Assembly: GCA_003952965.2 (NCBI GenBank)
Contig: CM025850.1
Location: 23,371,461 to 23,435,460, forward strand
From: Morella rubra
Taxonomy: Eukaryota > Streptophyta > Magnoliopsida > Fagales > Myricaceae
DNA: 64,000 nt
Reading direction: 5' to 3'
The translations under genes and the position numbers were made by a program. Below the pieces are notes generated by a model that ran no database searches, had not been told where the DNA came from, and worked only from the letters and a program-made list of their open reading frames with translations. Positions within the stretch are counted from its first letter, which is position 1, and each line of letters opens with the position of its first letter. Below are positions 59,800-64,000 of this stretch, in pieces.

Positions 59800-62390
59800 A
59801 ATCTTAATATTACTCTTTAGTGATCATGATTTTGCGTAATGTATGCCTTGGTCATTTTATGTACGACCTTTTTTCGTCTAACTTAATAGACGTGGATTTA
59901 GACGGGAGATCGAATAAGCACCTGTAGATGATTTGTATGTCCCCCATATGTAACGTCGAAAAAATCATCCTCTATATATAATTGGGCGAGATTGATTTGC
60001 ACGTACTACATTTTCAGAGCAGAAACTAATTGTATGTTTACTCCTTAAATTTCCTAAATCATCATAATAAGAAAGAATTCCCTTGACTTGAAGTGCCAAT
60101 TCTAGGTGGCCCCTTATAGTCAACTTGGCACATATGAGCTCTTATTCTCGTAGTATTTATTTTATTAGTATACCCGCTCACCCCGCCTAGCTCTCACCAG
60201 AAGAACAGTTAGGTTTCATCGATGGTTTAGTCGAGTAAAACCCTTATTTATATTAATGTATAATATTATTTCCTCTATTATACTTTTTTCTACTATCGCG
60301 AACAAGAAATAGATATTTATGATTCCCGTCTAACAATGCGTTGAGAGACTGATCAATTAGAGTTCTATAAATTCTTGAACAAGAACATTTTACATCTATT
60401 CTGATGCCCAGCCATCTCCCCCTGTCCCCAAGCAGTAAGGAATGTGACAAGATCTTACTGTGTATAGAAGAATTCAAACATTAGTACAAAACAAGCAACC
60501 TGCCAGTCTTCCACATTTTTAAAGAATTTGCCTACAACATCTAACATTCTTATAACGCACAAACTGATTGAGCGACCCGAAAATTTTTGGAATCCTCCAG
60601 CACTTAACCTATCTTTAGACCAGACTTTAAAACATTAATGAGTGGAATGTGACCTAGAGCACAAATTTACTGTAGACCCTGGAATCACCATGGATGACGT
60701 TATCCGGTCAAGCAGCCTTGAATCTTACTCGAACGAGCCAAGCCTATTTTGAACTTAATAAATACCCCGAACTCTTGATTTAAGCTAGTTCTCATCTAAT
60801 ACTTATATAATGTGTATAATATATAAATTACAAATATATATGATATTTAAATTAAGCAATTCATCGGAATATACAAAATGTATTATTGTTAAAAAATAGG
60901 AACCAAGAATTTAATCTAATCCCTATAAATAAAAATAGAGTTTTACATAGCACTAAATTGATTATTTTGATTCATAGATGAGAAACAAATATATCAACAT
61001 CTTCTATCCCTTATCTATCAGATGCTCTTTGATTTTATTTATTATATTTATTTATTTTACTTTCGATTTATCATGACCTTGTAACCAATATTTGTTCTTA
61101 TAATAAATTGACCATTTTTTATGCTAGTATATAATGTACTTTCTTCCTCGATTCCCTTGCTATTTCCCGATTCTCTAACTTGTGTAAACTTCTAATTTCT
61201 TTTAAAACCTTATTATTCTTCAAAATTTTTGCTTAGTTTACATTTCTCCCTTAATTAAATATTAACCCAGATACCAATAGGAACCAAACTTTCTTAATCT
61301 ATTGACTTTGTTTCGTGTGGTCTAAATCTTTTATGAAGTCCATCCTTTATATCTTTTATCAGGAATTTTAAGAAGCGAAACAGCAATAAGTGCGGGAGAT
61401 TGGAAGATTACTTGTAGTCGAAACCATGTCCTTGTTTGTGTAAATATGATTTTGGGCTTGAAATTGCTTGGAAATCTCTTGGAATTGGACCCCCAAACAC
61501 ATCACACGGCTGAATGGCCCATCACCCAACCAGGCCAATCTCTCCCTTTGCCTCACGTAACAACCAATGCCAAAGACCTGTAGTCGTTGATGTCCCTGCC
61601 CGAAATGAGAGTTTCTACCATTAACAAGTTCATGTTAAAACCATGCCAATACTAGTTACACTCTTGGATGTTTGCCGCGCGCGCTCTGCACCGATCACCC
61701 AAATTCACGCTGCTACAATCAGCCCTTGTGCGTAGACTCACCCCTAACCCTAGTTTTTGTTTTTAGACATGATTCAATATAGATCTAATTTAACCTAAAC
61801 CTAAGCGATTAGTTATAAACTACACACGCTGAGACTATGAACCTCTGGTCAAGGGTGAACGAAGTAGTGCCTAATAAAGTCAAGGAGCATATTGTAGTAG
61901 CTTGAGATTCTACTACGCTTACATTCTAACAGTACGGTCATCCCGGCCATCCTTAGAGATAGGGAGATGAGAGAGAGCTAAGAAAGAAGGGGAGAAGAAG
62001 AAGAAGAAGGAGAGTAGCCGAATTTCCTAGGAGGAAGAAAAAAGAAGAATTTTTGGAGAAAAGTTGTAAAGGTTGAGGTTCTCTTGAGCTTTGCTATCCT
62101 TGAAGTTATTATGATTATTTTGATACTAACAGCAAGCTCTATGTAGGTTTTATAATCCAAGAACCTCATCAAAGACCAAAAAAGTTCAAGAGAGGTAAGG
62201 GTAGTTTTTGTGTTAATGAAATTTGTTGTATTTTGATGATTTTAGGTTAGCAATGTGATACCCTACCCCAGTGATTTGAAACCATCTCAATTCCCAGGCT
62301 TATTCCAAATAAAGTACTATCATAAAGTATAAGTAGCCCCAAAATAAAATTCCAGGTGTCCCCAAAATTTTTTTTTTTGTCCCAACCCAT
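59800..62390. other. AT-rich DNA, nothing recognised
   Basis: Same texture as 48500-58250 up to about 61900. A GAAGAAGAAGAAG run lies near 61995 and a T run near 62370. Confidence 0.4.
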
Positions 62391-62397
62391 ATATATA

Positions 62398-62760
62398 TCA
62401 TATGGTGCACCTACAAAAATATTTCATTCTATTACATGAGCGGAGTCCACATAGGAGACAAAATCTATTAGTTAGATCATAAGATCTTTTCATTGCGCAT
62501 GGTTTACGAGAGCGAAACGTGCTGTCGATATGCGTTCCGTACGATGAGTGAAATATGGACGCCCAAAATCCCGTTGCGGCAACTCTTCTTTGACGACTCA
62601 GCACCTCTGTCGGGGCAAGGTGGCAACAATGGCTATCTTTAGCCATCGGAGATGAGGACCTCAAGTTGACCGAGTTAGTCGTAGTTGCTTCGCGCCGACG
62701 ATCGTTTTCCATTAGTAATGGCCACCCCCAACTAGGCAATAGTCGTCATGATTGATTTCA
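62398..62760 (-). CDS. Unrecognised open frame in a GC-richer island
   Basis: A 113-codon frame, Ser/Arg-rich, includes SVNLRSSSPMAKDSHCCHLA and RRVAATGFWASIFHSS. The local GC content is clearly higher than its surroundings. I recognise no domain. It could be an exon relic or chance. Confidence 0.2.
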
Positions 62761-63424
62761 GTGAATTCTGTGAGCTGCTGCAACGAGAGTAGCTCATCGA
62801 AAAATAGTTTAGCCCACAGCCATGTTGGTTGCAATTGGTTCGCATTCACCTGTGGGCATTTCTTCCAATAAATTCATTTTTTTTACGCTCACGCTTGACA
62901 ACTGAAGAGTTCTGCCCATTTGTGTACTTTCTGCATCATATAATGGAGATTTTCGTGCTATTTTTTTTTTCCTGAAGTTCCTTATTTTTTTGCATTAATT
63001 GAGCTATACTTGTTGATTCATTTCAAGATTTTGTCAAGAGAAATAAAACACTGCCGATATGTGGAATACCAATAAACTGACAAAACAGAGTGATGCATCT
63101 CTGTACAAGAGCTACATTACCAAATCACCCCCATTCATAATATATGCAAATTCAATGTTTTTACAAATTTAAATTAATTACTCAAAATCTTAAGTCAAGC
63201 TACATTTGAAAATATGATGAATAATCTGATCATATTGAACTCCTTGAGCACCTGACAAAAAATATCAATTGCTCTCCTAACAAAAAAACTCCTCTTCAAC
63301 CTTCTACTTGAACACCACATAATAGATCTTCAAAACCAATGCAGCAACTGCCTGGAGCGTGAAAAAAATAAACATGAGCATGAGATAACAATTCATATTA
63401 AGTGCAATGTCATAGAAAATGACC

Positions 63425-63560
63425 ACAAAATTACCATAGGAGTCAAAAACCTTCAGATCAACAACAACCTGGAGCATGAATTGGTTGTTGCGTAAATGTT
63501 GTATGGCATTTGGAGGATCAAGAATTGTTACTTCTGGATGTGTTTGCCTATATATTCCTA
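63425..63560 (-). pseudogene. Exon-like fragment similar to inositol-tetrakisphosphate 1-kinase (ITPK)
   Basis: On the minus strand the frame reads IYRQTHPEVTILDPPNAIQH, then LRNNQFMLQVVVDLKVFDSYG. This closely follows the ITPK segment Y-x-x-x-H-P-x-V-x-V-L-D-P-x-x-A-I-x-x-L-x-N-R-x-S-M-L. ITPK phosphorylates inositol polyphosphates on the way to phytate. A TTTTTGTAG acceptor precedes it and a TATGGTAATT donor follows YG, so intron borders look kept. In other members the next residues are VPxQLVI; here intron-like sequence follows. No neighbouring ITPK exon is visible before the window ends, and NNQFM for the usual NRQSM is unusual. It may be an exon of a gene continuing past the edge, or a relic. 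Confidence 0.6.
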
Positions 63561-64000
63561 CAAAAATAGATGGCAAGAAGTTAAGAACCGAGGATCACCA
63601 ATATTTATACATTTCAAAATAACATTTGACAACCTATGCCACCAAATATCCAGTATTGCATCCAATGTTCCACAAGGAGTGTCATCGAAATGGAAAGGGA
63701 CAAGGCATCTCTGTCAAACCAATCCAAACAGAGAGGTGGGTGAGACTACTAAACCATAAAGCATCGATCCAATCCTGAGTTATCCACCAACTCAGTTTTT
63801 CAAAAAAGATGAGACTTCTCCAAGCCAAAAGCCAAAAACTAAAAAGATACATATTAGTATAGCACATTATCACAACCAAAGGTTTGCATTGTACCTCCAA
63901 TGAGCCAGAAGGAACACCGAAATGAAGTAATATAAATTCCGCAGACAAGAAATCTCCTCAACCTGCTTGCTTTGATACTGCAGGGACATTTGCAGATGAA

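Noticed and set aside
63682..63948. 88-codon minus-strand frame near the right edge
   Set aside because: No ITPK or other domain is visible. It is most likely intronic or intergenic sequence.

Overview
The window is nuclear DNA from a flowering plant, almost certainly a dicot and possibly woody. It is AT-rich and intron-scale, with plant leucine-rich-repeat receptor sequences, a DUF247 gene relic, a plant-type glutamate-receptor relic, CACTA, hAT and Tourist-like DNA transposons, LINE pieces and a Ty3 chromovirus. I cannot name the species. I see no intact cellular gene, no tRNA or rRNA gene and no CRISPR. The window is a transposon-rich graveyard of gene fragments.

Region 1 (1-5,400): the 3' part of a kinase-less LRR gene related to the RLK7/IKU2 class of LRR receptor kinases. 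It is interrupted by two Tourist-like MITEs (726-1328 and 1394-2041), each with a clean 3-bp target duplication. A second, independently decayed copy lies at 12,507-14,347. The downstream flank of copy 1 (4,010-4,572) recurs after copy 2 (16,650-17,183), so the locus is a tandem segmental duplication of about 12.6 kb.

Region 2 (5,671-12,229): a 1.7-kb hAT-type non-autonomous element is followed by a 4-kb CACTA-type element (8,254-12,229). The CACTA element has carried off a piece of a glutamate-receptor-like gene. It also holds another repeat containing a striking three-unit array of paired GTGTCGACAC-type palindromes.

Region 3 (17.2-33.4 kb): a transposon nest. A decayed LINE ORF1 is cut by a 10.6-kb Ty3/gypsy chromovirus (Tekay-like, with a chromodomain) whose gag-pol carries many stops and frameshifts. 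Its 3' LTR holds a hAT-like insertion and is then cut off by a second, related LTR. No target duplication surrounds the whole nest.

Region 4 (33.4-48.5 kb): AT-rich DNA, a hAT-like compound element, the 3' end of a LINE (minus strand), DUF247 gene remains (minus strand), and a 3.17-kb solo LTR (minus strand) with a perfect 5-bp target duplication. The LTRs at 30.3 and 44.4 kb share a decayed reading frame ending in a motif that looks like a SUMO-interacting motif.

Region 5 (48.5-64 kb): mostly featureless sequence with few long homopolymers, possibly poorly polished gap fill. It contains a near-identical copy (58.6-59.2 kb) of a promoter-like block at 39.96-40.54 kb. Close to the right edge is an exon-like relic resembling inositol tetrakisphosphate 1-kinase on the minus strand.
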